A stretch of DNA of 64,000 nucleotides, from assembly GCA_910579655.1 (NCBI GenBank), contig CAJTVE010000003.1:21472-85471 (forward strand), given 5' to 3'. The position numbers were made by a program, and so were the translations under genes. The stretch comes from an uncultured Allobaculum sp. (GTDB lineage Bacteria; Bacillota_I; Bacilli_A; Erysipelotrichales; Erysipelotrichaceae). Positions 35,215 through 42,646 of the stretch are shown one piece after another. Each line of letters starts with the position of its first letter. The stretch's first letter is position 1. The notes beneath the pieces were generated by a model. It did no database searches. It was not told where the DNA came from and saw only the letters and a list, made by a program, of their open reading frames with translations.

Positions 35215-35708
35215 TCCTCTTCCTCCAGTCTGGATCCTTCCAGAACTTTTGCGGCCTGATCGGCTTTAAAGGTGCGAATGCGCTCAGCCAAAGCCGGATC
35301 ACCAAGCGCGATCATCTGGCCGGCTAAAATTGCGGCATTTTTGGCCCCGGCTTTTCCAATGGCCACCGTTGCAACCGGAACGCCGGCTGGCATCTGGACG
35401 GTGGATAATAAGGAATCCATTCCACCCAGGGCACTTGTCTGCATGGGAATTCCGATGATGGGCAGAATGGTTGAACTGGCCAGCACCCCCGCTAAATGCG
35501 CAGCACCGCCAGCGGCGGCGATGATCACCTGAATGCCATTTTTCTTTGCGTTTCTGGATAGCTCGAGAACAGCATCCGGCGTGCGGTGGGCTGAAAGCAC
35601 TCTGGCTTCATAAGGAATTTCAAGATCCTTAAGCTGGTCAAGGCATGCCTGGACGACAGGAAGATCGGATCTGCTTCCCATCACAACCAATACTTTTGCG
35701 TTTTCCAT
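35211..35708 (-). CDS. purE: N5-carboxyaminoimidazole ribonucleotide mutase
   Basis: A 165-residue enzyme with the bacterial class I signatures VVMGSRSDLP, LSAHRTPD and VQMPAGVPVATVAIGKAGAKNA. Class I PurE uses the product of PurK, but no purK is in the window, so PurK must be encoded elsewhere if this route runs. AAAGGAA precedes the ATG. It is the first gene of the purE-purL-purF-like-purM-purN run and has a long upstream region (861 bases to purC). Confidence 0.95.
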   Translation of the reverse strand: MENAKVLVVMGSRSDLPVVQACLDQLKDLEIPYEARVLSAHRTPDAVLELSRNAKKNGIQVIIAAAGGAAHLAGVLASSTILPIIGIPMQTSALGGMDSLLSTVQMPAGVPVATVAIGKAGAKNAAILAGQMIALGDPALAERIRTFKADQAAKVLEGSRLEEEE

Positions 35709-35898
35709 TTCCTTTATCTGATCCTTTCTTAAAACTGGCTCTACAGTCAGTCAGCTGAAATCTCTTTTGATGAAATACACCCTTGAAATGACATCCCACA
35801 AGGAAACAAATCCATTTTGCTTTCCTCTGGAAAGAGAGAAACCAGAGAGTCTGGAATTCTCTTGCATGGAACCTGTTTCAGATTGTTTCATGAACTTT

Positions 35899-35946
35899 GT
35901 TATGGGTTTCAGGCTGACAATCCCGAAATGGTGTCAAAGCCATAAC
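35899..35946 (-). promoter_or_regulatory. Nested hairpin in the purE upstream region
   Basis: GTTATGG and CCATAAC form an outer stem; inside, GGCTTTGACA and TGTCAGCC form a second, partly overlapping stem. It lies about 190 bases upstream of purE and would be in the leader RNA if transcription starts near 36035, where TTGAAT and TAACGA are the best promoter-like pair. Confidence 0.4.
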
Positions 35947-36264
35947 GAAACAGACTGAATCAAAACCGCCCAAAAAGTCAGATTTTCATAAAAGGCTTTC
36001 TTTATTTTCTGGTTTTAACAGGTTTTGGTTTTCATTTTTGACCGCTTCGTTACCATAACTGTGATTCGATTCAATTGCTATTCCACTTTATTTCCATAAT
36101 ATCGATACAATTCACAACACTATGGCTTTTTAGCACACAGCAACGGATGATTGAATTTCATTTACTTTGAGCATATAAGAGGCATCGCGATGAATTTCAG
36201 GGTCATATTGGCTTATGTCCGCTCATAGGCAGGCAATTTTTCCATTGTCTGTTCGATTGGACGT

Positions 36265-36296
36265 CAAAAAAGCGCACCGGTCTTGCAGGTACGCTA
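36265..36296 (-). terminator. Terminator of a tiny transcription unit upstream of purE
   Basis: On the minus strand AGCGTACC pairs with GGTGCGCT (one G-U) around a 9-base loop, followed by six T. It starts within the stop codon of the 17-codon frame. Confidence 0.8.
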
Positions 36297-36347
36297 AAAG
36301 ATGCATATTTTCAATATTCTACTTTTGTTCACTAAAGTCATGACCAT
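36294..36347 (-). CDS. 17-residue micro-ORF with strong SD
   Basis: ATG with a perfect GGAGGAT eight bases upstream opens a 17-codon frame, MVMTLVNKSRILKICIF. A promoter lies upstream (36388-36416) and a terminator hairpin begins at its stop codon. It could be a leader peptide for attenuation, a free micropeptide, or the translated part of a small RNA. Purine-specific codons cannot be argued as for amino acid leaders. It diverges from purC and points toward purE, 585 bases away. Confidence 0.5.
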   Translation of the reverse strand: MVMTLVNKSRILKICIF

Positions 36348-36387
36348 AACTTTATCCTCCAAAAGCTGCAGATTCTCTGCGAGATTC

Positions 36388-36416
36388 ATGTTAGACAAAA
36401 CCTGGCGTCATTTCAA
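36388..36416 (-). promoter_or_regulatory. Promoter of the micro-ORF unit
   Basis: TTGAAA (36411-36416) and TAACAT (36388-36393) with 17-base spacing. The predicted transcript of about 115 bases would carry a small stem GCAGA/TCTGC just before the SD. Confidence 0.55.
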
Positions 36417-36426
36417 TGGAAGGTTC

Positions 36427-36440
36427 TGAAAACGCTTAGA
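36427..36440 (+). promoter_or_regulatory. cre-like site between the divergent pur promoters
   Basis: TGAAAACGCTTAGA matches 13 of 14 cre positions. It lies next to the -35 of the micro-ORF promoter and 77 bases upstream of the purC -35. Confidence 0.35.
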
Positions 36441-36516
36441 ATGAACTCACCTTGTCGCTTTGAAAGCCAATGGAAACAGAAAGAAATAGATAATTCTCTT
36501 TCAAACCAACAATTCA

Positions 36517-36544
36517 TTGAATCACTCTGCCCCCTCGATATAAT
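36517..36544 (+). promoter_or_regulatory. purC-purB promoter
   Basis: TTGAAT (36517-36522) and a perfect TATAAT (36539-36544) at 16-base spacing, ending 25 bases before the purC ATG, so the leader is very short and leaves no room for a riboswitch. Confidence 0.75.
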
Positions 36545-36569
36545 GAAGTCGTTTATGAGGAGGAAAACC

Positions 36570-37286
36570 ATGGAAGAAAAAGAACTGCTCTACGAGGGCA
36601 AAGCAAAAAAAGTATTCCGCACTGAAGATCCTGAAATCCTGATCGTGGATTACAAGGATGACGCAACAGCATTCAACGGTCTGAAGAAAGGCACCATCAA
36701 AGGAAAAGGCGCCATCAACAACCGGATGACCAACTACCTGATGAAGCTTTTGGAAGAGAAAGGCGTTCCAACTCATTTAGTTGAAGAAATCGACGATCGC
36801 AAAACTGCGGTCAAAAAAGTACAGATCGTTCCTCTGGAAGTCATCATCCGCAACAAAGCTGCGGGTTCATTCTCCAAACGTCTGGGCATCCCGGAAGGAA
36901 CAGAACTGAAATGCTCTACACTCGAATTCAGCTACAAAGACGATGATCTGGGCGATCCACTGATCAACTCCTACATGGCAAGAGCCATCGGAGCGGCAAC
37001 CCAGGAAGATATCGACACGATCACTGAGTATGCATTTAAAGTCAATGAAGTTCTCAAAGAATTTTTTAAAGAAATTGGTATTGAACTGATCGACTTCAAA
37101 CTCGAATTCGGTAAAACAACTGACGGCACCATCGTTTTAGCCGATGAAATTTCTCCAGATACTTGCCGCTATTGGGATATCAAGACCGGCGCACACCTGG
37201 ACAAAGATACTTTCCGCCGCGACCTGGGAAATCCAGAAGGCGCTTATCAGGAAGTCTTCGCCCGGATGGGGTTTGATGCCGAATGA
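36570..37286 (+). CDS. purC: SAICAR synthase
   Basis: A 238-residue ATP-dependent enzyme joining aspartate to CAIR. LLYEGKAKKVF at the start and PLEVIIRNKAAGSFSKRLG near residue 90 are the family signatures. The ATG at 36570 follows GAGGAGG; the longer in-frame sequence upstream contains the promoter and is not translated. It overlaps purB by ATGA and is divergent from the rest of the purine genes. Confidence 0.97.
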   Translation: MEEKELLYEGKAKKVFRTEDPEILIVDYKDDATAFNGLKKGTIKGKGAINNRMTNYLMKLLEEKGVPTHLVEEIDDRKTAVKKVQIVPLEVIIRNKAAGSFSKRLGIPEGTELKCSTLEFSYKDDDLGDPLINSYMARAIGAATQEDIDTITEYAFKVNEVLKEFFKEIGIELIDFKLEFGKTTDGTIVLADEISPDTCRYWDIKTGAHLDKDTFRRDLGNPEGAYQEVFARMGFDAE

Positions 37287-38719
37287 GTAACCATACAGTC
37301 TACCAGTCCCCTTTTGCCGGACGTTATGCCAGCAAGGAAATGCAGTACCTCTTCTCTGAAGAGAAAAAATTCCAGACCTGGCGCAAACTCTGGATCGCCT
37401 TAGCCCAGGCGGAACAGGAAATGGGACTTCCAATTACAGATGAGCAGATTGCCCAGCTCAAAGAGCACGCGACCGACATCAACTACGAGGACGCCAAGGC
37501 CCGCGAAGCCATTGTCCGCCACGATGTGATGAGCCACGTATATGCCTATGGTCTGCAGGCTCCTGATGCCAAAGGCATTATTCACTTAGGGGCAACCAGC
37601 TGCTATGTGGGCGACAACACCGATCTGATCATCATGCATGAAGGTCTTGAACTGCTTTTAAACAAGATCGCTGCTGTCCTTGCCCGCTTAAAACAGTTCG
37701 CCATGACCTATAAAGACATGCCCGCTTTAGCCTTCACCCACTTCCAGCCTGCGCAGCCAACGACAGTCGGAAAACGCGCTTCGCTATGGGCTCAGGATCT
37801 GGTGATGGACTATGAAACCATCGAATGGCTGCTGGAAAATAAAAAGCTTTTGGGTCAGAAAGGAACAACTGGAACCCAGGCTTCCTTCTTAGAGCTGTTT
37901 GATGGCGACAGTGCCAAAGCAGCTGAAATCGACGAGCGCATCTGCCATAAGATGGGCTATGACAACTGGTTTGCGGTTTCCGGCCAGACCTATCCGCGTA
38001 AATATGACACGCAGGTTCTTCAGGCTCTTTCGGGAATTGCCCAGTCCGCCCATAAGTTCTCTAATGACCTGCGGCTTTTACAGCACAAAAAGGAAATGGA
38101 AGAACCCTTTGAAAAAGGCCAGATCGGCTCTTCTGCCATGGCGTATAAGCGCAACCCCATGCGTTCTGAACGCATGGCTGCCCTGTCCAACTATCTGATT
38201 TCCGATACCATGAACCCGGCACTGACCGCAAGCACCCAGTGGTTTGAAAGAACGCTTGATGACTCGGCCAACAAACGAATCTCCATTGCCGAAGGTTTCC
38301 TGGCTGCTGATGCCATTCTGGATCTTTACCTGAACATCACCGACGGTCTGGTTGTCTATCCAAAAGTCATCGAAGCTGACCTGCGCAAAGAACTGCCATT
38401 CATGGCAACCGAAAACATTATGATGGATGCCGTGAAAGCCGGCGGGGACCGTCAGGAACTGCATGAAGCCATTCGTGTTCACTCCATGGCCGCTTCACGT
38501 CAGGTCAAAGAATTCGGTCTGGAAAACGATCTGCTTGAACGAATTGCCAACGATGATCGTTTCCCATTAACTCTCGAAGATCTGCAGGCCAGAATGAATC
38601 CATCGCTATATGTGGGCCGTGCGCCAGAACAGACAGTTGAATTCTTCACCAACGTTGTCGATCCAATTCTTGAAAAGCACCCAGAAGCTGCCGCTTTAAC
38701 TGCTGAAATCAACGTTTAG
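37283..38719 (+). CDS. purB: Adenylosuccinate lyase
   Basis: A 478-residue fumarase-superfamily enzyme acting twice: SAICAR to AICAR and adenylosuccinate to AMP. The superfamily signature is SSAMAYKRNPMRSERM near residue 290, and GTTGTQASF carries further active-site residues. It is coupled to purC by an ATGA overlap and ended by a strong terminator at 38794. purA, its partner for AMP, is not in the window. Confidence 0.97.
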   Translation: MSNHTVYQSPFAGRYASKEMQYLFSEEKKFQTWRKLWIALAQAEQEMGLPITDEQIAQLKEHATDINYEDAKAREAIVRHDVMSHVYAYGLQAPDAKGIIHLGATSCYVGDNTDLIIMHEGLELLLNKIAAVLARLKQFAMTYKDMPALAFTHFQPAQPTTVGKRASLWAQDLVMDYETIEWLLENKKLLGQKGTTGTQASFLELFDGDSAKAAEIDERICHKMGYDNWFAVSGQTYPRKYDTQVLQALSGIAQSAHKFSNDLRLLQHKKEMEEPFEKGQIGSSAMAYKRNPMRSERMAALSNYLISDTMNPALTASTQWFERTLDDSANKRISIAEGFLAADAILDLYLNITDGLVVYPKVIEADLRKELPFMATENIMMDAVKAGGDRQELHEAIRVHSMAASRQVKEFGLENDLLERIANDDRFPLTLEDLQARMNPSLYVGRAPEQTVEFFTNVVDPILEKHPEAAALTAEINV

Positions 38720-38793
38720 CACAAAAGGAAAAAGTCCATCTTCTGATTGTCTTTGACAGACCCTGGCTTGAACAGATAAAACTAACGATAAAG

Positions 38794-38824
38794 AAAAAGA
38801 CCAGCTTCACGGGCTGGTCTTTTT
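38794..38824 (+). terminator. Terminator of purC-purB
   Basis: AGACCAGC pairs with GCTGGTCT around a 7-base loop, with A-run before and T-run after; it can serve both strands, including the end of the BlaI-like gene transcript. Confidence 0.85.
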
Positions 38825-39030
38825 CTCTGCTTACAATTTTCAGTCCCTTTTCTTTGGCCTTTTCACGCAAATTGGACCAGTCATAAACAGGGCGGCTCAT
38901 CAAATATGAATTGTTTAATCTCATTCAAAACCAGAGATGAATTCTTCTTCCTTTTGCGAAATCATTTTCTGACTGTCCCGCTTTGTATTCTGTTCCCTGA
39001 TTTCGTGGTTTCGCAGTTTCATCCAGTTTT

Positions 39031-39804
39031 CTACTCCTGTTCTCTACTCTTGCTGCCTGCTCCATTCCCCTGATCCTTGGCTTCTTTGATGGAGTTGCGA
39101 TCTGGATTCTGTGGTTCATCCTTCATGATCCGGCCTATTTTTTCCTGCCAGGTTTTACGCCGATTCGGATCGAGACCTTCAGACTGAAGGACAATCTCTT
39201 TGGAGGTGATTTTGGAAGCTTTTGGTTTTGAGGCTGGCTGATACGAAGATCCCGCTTCAGCGACCATCATGTTTTTTTGTCCAGACGGATTCGATTTTTG
39301 AAGGACAGACGGATAGTCGACAGTCTTTAGAACCTTTACATTCTTCTTTCTGGAAGCTGGTTCTGATTCACTCAAAGCTGGTTTTGGTTTTGACAGAGAT
39401 GAAGATCCAATGACAGGAGAAGAGTCTGCCGATCCATACTGGCCAGTTAAGGCATCGATCACTTTCTGGCACTCATCTTTATCTTTGATCAGGCCAAACA
39501 GATACTGAATAAAACTTCTCTTCTCTACATCTTCACCAAAAAAATACGCGAAGTACTCTTCTTTGGTTAACTTTGGGCTGTAAACTCTTGTAATCGCATT
39601 TTTAAAATAACCAAAGCCGCGCAGCTCGACAATGCCTTTGTTTACAAGTCTTGTCAGGATATTATTGGCTGTATTGCGGTTAAGTTCCTGGCCCGGAAAA
39701 ATCTCCTTGTAATGCCCCTGCAAGTCTGAAATGGCTGCCGGTTCCTTAAAATCCCATAGTGTGAGCATGATTTTGAATTCGTTGCCTTTTAATTCACGTA
39801 ACAT
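39031..39804 (-). CDS. BlaI/MecI-like winged-helix regulator with long C-terminal tail
   Basis: Residues 1 to about 95 follow the BlaI/MecI/CopY winged-helix pattern: LKGNEFKIMLTLWDF, then NRNTANNILTRLVNKGIVELRGFG and RVYSPKLTKEEYF. Typical members are about 125 residues; this one has 257, with a Ser/Lys/Pro-rich, probably disordered tail from about residue 125. No BlaR1-type sensor protease is adjacent. Upstream a palindrome GTCAATTGAC overlaps the candidate -35, consistent with self-repression. The SD GGAGAGG is close to the ATG. The target genes are unknown. Confidence 0.75.
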   Translation of the reverse strand: MLRELKGNEFKIMLTLWDFKEPAAISDLQGHYKEIFPGQELNRNTANNILTRLVNKGIVELRGFGYFKNAITRVYSPKLTKEEYFAYFFGEDVEKRSFIQYLFGLIKDKDECQKVIDALTGQYGSADSSPVIGSSSLSKPKPALSESEPASRKKNVKVLKTVDYPSVLQKSNPSGQKNMMVAEAGSSYQPASKPKASKITSKEIVLQSEGLDPNRRKTWQEKIGRIMKDEPQNPDRNSIKEAKDQGNGAGSKSREQE

Positions 39805-39980
39805 CCAATTGGCACCTCTCCATCCCGTTGTCAGGGTACTGTTTCGCTTACATTACTATTCATCAGGATAGAAGTCCAATTAAGGCCTTCATTTTGTTCT
39901 TACATTTTTATTGTTTTATGACTATTTATGCTTTTATTTCAGATATGTGATCTTTGATTCTGATTTATGCATAATTTTAT

Positions 39981-40014
39981 GTTTTAATTAAAAATTACAC
40001 TTACGTCAATTGAC
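39981..40014 (-). promoter_or_regulatory. Candidate promoter and palindrome of the BlaI-like gene
   Basis: TTGACG (40004-40009) and a weak TAAAAC (39981-39986) at 17 bases on the minus strand. The 10-bp palindrome GTCAATTGAC (40005-40014) overlaps the -35, where a repressor would act. Confidence 0.4.
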
Positions 40015-40054
40015 TGTCATGGTATCATCCAAACAGCAGGCTGACAGGAAGATG

Positions 40055-40082
40055 GCATCCTGATATTCAAATTACAGGATGC
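40055..40082 (+). promoter_or_regulatory. 8-bp stem upstream of the BlaI-like gene
   Basis: GCATCCTG and CAGGATGC are perfect inverted 8-mers with a 12-base loop and no T-tail. An extended -10 (TGG TATCAT, near 40020) points through it on the plus strand, so an untranslated transcript is conceivable. The rest of 39805-40269 holds nothing recognisable. Confidence 0.3.
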
Positions 40083-40269
40083 ACGCTACTTATTTAGATA
40101 TCATCAAACTGATATATTCATAATTTTCAGAGTTAGTCCTTTATTTATCGTCAATATACGGTTCCTGCTAAAAAACCAGAGTGTTTTTAACCTGAGGTCT
40201 CGATCGAATCGGTTTCCAGCTTCTTTTTGCTTTCTTCTCTTTGCTTTCTTTTGGCAGATTTCATCAGAC

Positions 40270-40312
40270 AAAAAAAAGGTCCCAGATTCTGATCAATCAG
40301 AACCTGAGACCT
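40270..40312 (-). terminator. Terminator of the infC-rpmI-rplT operon
   Basis: On the minus strand AGGTCTCAGGTTCTGA pairs with TCAGAATCTGGGACCT and eight T follow. Confidence 0.92.
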
Positions 40313-40329
40313 GAAGTGTTCTTTGAAAC

Positions 40330-40689
40330 TTACTTGGCGAGAGCGGCTTTTGCTTCATCAACGATTTTTGTGAAGCCAGCAGCATCATGGATAGCCATTT
40401 CGGATAACATCTTACGGTTGATATCGATGTTAGCCAGTTTCAGACCGTGCATGAGTCTGGAATAGGAAATATCGTTCATGCGGGCTGCAGCGTTGATACG
40501 TGCAATCCAGATTTTACGCATATTGCCTTTCAGTTTACGACGGTCATTGTATGCATATTTAAAGCTGTGCATAACCTGCTCATTAGCAGTTTTGTACAGG
40601 GTATGTTTACTTCCAAAGTAACCTTTAGCAAGTTTTAAGACTTTTTTTCTTCTTCTGCGGGAGACTACTCCACCTTTTACTCTTGGCAT
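40330..40689 (-). CDS. rplT: 50S ribosomal protein L20
   Basis: A 119-residue 23S rRNA-binding assembly protein with the typical basic start MPRVKGGVVSRRRRKK and KLAKGYFGSKHTLYKTANEQ. In Bacillota L20 also binds the infC leader and lowers expression of its own operon. It is the last gene of infC-rpmI-rplT, 18 bases after rpmI, with SD AGGAGG. Confidence 0.98.
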   Translation of the reverse strand: MPRVKGGVVSRRRRKKVLKLAKGYFGSKHTLYKTANEQVMHSFKYAYNDRRKLKGNMRKIWIARINAAARMNDISYSRLMHGLKLANIDINRKMLSEMAIHDAAGFTKIVDEAKAALAK

Positions 40690-40707
40690 ATTCTCTTAAT
40701 CCTCCTC

Positions 40708-40902
40708 TTATTTCACAAGCATGTCTTTGATTCTTTTATAGTCGCTGTGGTCAACAATTCCAGATTTGGCCAGGTGGCGTCTCTGGTCTTTTGTCTTCCC
40801 ATGGAAACGATGAGAAGTATAAGCGTGATGTCTTTTCAGTTTTCCGGATCCGGTTTTCTTAACACGTTTTGCCAGACCTCTGTGGCTTTTCATTTTTGGC
40901 AT
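40708..40902 (-). CDS. rpmI: 50S ribosomal protein L35
   Basis: A 64-residue basic protein, MPKMKSHRGLAKRVKKTGSGKLKR, diagnostic for L35. It lies between infC (23 bases) and rplT (18 bases) in the conserved order, with AGAAGGAG upstream. Confidence 0.98.
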   Translation of the reverse strand: MPKMKSHRGLAKRVKKTGSGKLKRHHAYTSHRFHGKTKDQRRHLAKSGIVDHSDYKRIKDMLVK

Positions 40903-40925
40903 GTGAATTTCTCCTTCTTTATGGT

Positions 40926-41495
40926 TCAGTTCTTATCAGGCGCTGGTGCCTGTTTCTTTTTCTGCGGTGCAAGGACAATGGACATTACATTGCCTTCGAG
41001 TGACGGTTTCTTTTCCACCACTGCGATATCCTTTACCTGCTCGAGAAAGTCGTTCATAATCTGACGGCCAACATCCTGACGCGTCATCATACGTCCGCGG
41101 AATCGCATATCAATTTTGACTTTCATGCCCTGCTCAATCCATTTACGAACCTGGCGGAGCTTGGTTTCAAAATCATGCGTATCCACTACAGGAGAAAGAC
41201 GGAGCGATTTCAGCTCAACTGTGTGCTGTTTACGCTTTGCTTCCTTTTCTTTTTTCTGCTGTTCAAAGTGGTATTTACCATAGTTGAGGACTTTGCAGAC
41301 AGCCGGACGAGCTTTAGGAGCCACACAAAGCAGATCCAGATTCTGTCTGTACGCAATGTCCAGAGCCTCATTTCTGGATTTAACTCCTAATTGTTTTCCA
41401 TTGGCATCGATGACCAGGACTTCCCGAAACGGGATTTTTTCATTATAGAGATCATCGTTGACATTGTTAGGGACAACTTTTCGGTTATTGATAAT
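40926..41495 (-). CDS. infC: Translation initiation factor IF-3, probable AUU start
   Basis: A 189-residue IF-3 that binds the 30S subunit and checks start codons. The N-terminal domain (IPFREVLVIDANGKQLGVKSRNEALDIA) and C-terminal domain (VDTHDFETKLRQVRKWIEQGMKVKI) are intact. The start is inferred as ATT at 41495 because AAAGGAAGG ends 6 bases before it; AUU starts for infC are known in E. coli and Geobacillus and serve autoregulation. The alternative ATG at 41513 would put that SD inside the gene and has no SD of its own. Coding-looking sequence further upstream is the L20 leader. Confidence 0.9.
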   Translation of the reverse strand: MINNRKVVPNNVNDDLYNEKIPFREVLVIDANGKQLGVKSRNEALDIAYRQNLDLLCVAPKARPAVCKVLNYGKYHFEQQKKEKEAKRKQHTVELKSLRLSPVVDTHDFETKLRQVRKWIEQGMKVKIDMRFRGRMMTRQDVGRQIMNDFLEQVKDIAVVEKKPSLEGNVMSIVLAPQKKKQAPAPDKN

Positions 41496-41520
41496 TGAAT
41501 ACCTTCCTTTCATGAATCCA

Positions 41521-41648
41521 TAAAAAAATGGGCGCAGAGCGCACCCGTCGTATACCGTTTTCGAATCGATTGGAATTCGAATGGCATCGAACCCATGTAT
41601 CTCAAATACATCAGGTGAGAAGGGGTGCTTCTTCTTTCCATTTCTTAC
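41521..41648 (-). ncRNA. L20 leader (infC operon attenuator)
   Basis: The 5' leader contains AGCACCCCTTCTCACCTGAT, typical of the L20 leader in Bacillota, and ends in a terminator (GGGTGCGC, TCT, GCGCCC then seven T at 41522-41546) just before infC. The upstream GCACCC can pair with the terminator's GGGTGC as an antiterminator. This is known L20 feedback architecture; the assignment here is by motif. Confidence 0.8.
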
Positions 41649-41654
41649 CGAGTC

Positions 41655-41683
41655 ATCATACTCAATTGACTCAGTTGTGTCAA
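41655..41683 (-). promoter_or_regulatory. infC-rpmI-rplT promoter
   Basis: A perfect TTGACA (41678-41683) and TATGAT (41655-41660) at 17 bases; transcription should start near 41648, giving a leader of about 150 bases. Confidence 0.8.
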
Positions 41684-42580
41684 ACTTTAATGCCCATTTC
41701 GACATTTTTCCTTATTTTGACAGAAATATCCTATTTTCCACAAGGATATTCCTGCTTTTCTCTTTAGTCAGCGTTCCGGGCTGTATCTTCCTGTCCTGTT
41801 TGACTCAGATCCCGGTCTTGCCTGAGCTGCTCCAATATTTCTATTTCATTATCGCCATACGTTACTTCCTTCTGTCCCTGTCCGATATCCTCCATCTATC
41901 TCCACCAAAGCGCAGAAAGAATTTATTGAACCGATAAAATAAACAGCAGCAGAGTTTCCTGAATTCAGTCTGTCTCCAAATCCACATCCATCCAAACTTG
42001 AAATCACCACATAGTACGGTTTAAATAAAACAGACCCAGCAGTCATTATAAATATAGTCCAGTCTTCGCAGACCCAGCCGGTAAAAACTAAATCAACAAG
42101 ACATATACTCTCAGCCAGGCTATCAGAAAACAGACACTATAAAGGAGAAAATGGACTATGAATATGATTGAAATCAAATCTCAGAGAGATTGAACCTTTC
42201 TGTCCATTGTTTTCAATTGAAAATAAGTCTCAAATTCTAAATCTGCAAATAGCGAATCATGGCCAGCGTGGTATCATTCTGACCCTGAAAATTGTCATGG
42301 TGTTTCTTTGTTCTGTGGATCTGTCCACGATCGATTCTGTGTATATTTTCATCAGTGCTCTGGCCGCACTCACCATCCACGCCGAATACAGCCCATTTGA
42401 AAAAATGTAAACGGTTCAAGTTGTGAAATTCAGAAGTTTTGACAGGTTCCTGATTCTTCTTATGTTCAGGAAATTGCCCTGATAAAATAGGCCTGCTTAT
42501 CAAAATCTAATCTGAATCGCAAACAGGATTTACCCAGTTTGTCCTCCAGATTCAATATCAGGTTACGACCAGAAGAAAAA
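41684..42580. other. Gene-poor region before the second MATE gene
   Basis: About 900 bases with no convincing gene. An 11-codon frame with SD AAAGGAG (42158-42193) is present but ends at once. CAGACCCAGC is repeated near 42025 and 42070. No clear promoter for the MATE gene was identified and no strong hairpin was seen. Confidence 0.35.
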
Positions 42581-42646
42581 GAAAGGAATACAAGGAATAA
42601 CTGAAAGGAATACAAGGAATAACTGAAAGGAATACAAGGAATAACT
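42581..42646 (+). repeat. Three 22-bp tandem repeats carrying SD sequences
   Basis: The unit GAAAGGAATACAAGGAATAA plus CT is repeated three times without change at 42581, 42603 and 42625, and the start codon of the MATE gene follows directly at 42647. Each unit has two AAGGAA cores, so the last one is the ribosome binding site and the others are extra copies. Confidence 0.95.

Noticed and set aside
35709..36570. Purine (G-box) or ZTP riboswitch for the pur operons
   Set aside because: No conserved loop pairs or CCGCC-GGGC core; purC has a leader of only about 20 bases.
38709..38924. Minus-strand frame after purB
   Set aside because: It runs through the purB terminator and has no good SD.
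41496..41705. Upstream extension of infC (about 70 codons)
   Set aside because: It covers the promoter, L20 leader and terminator; the SD supports a start at 41495.
42158..42193. 11-codon frame with SD AAAGGAG
   Set aside because: Too short to judge, no matching promoter or terminator, unlike the unit at 36294.
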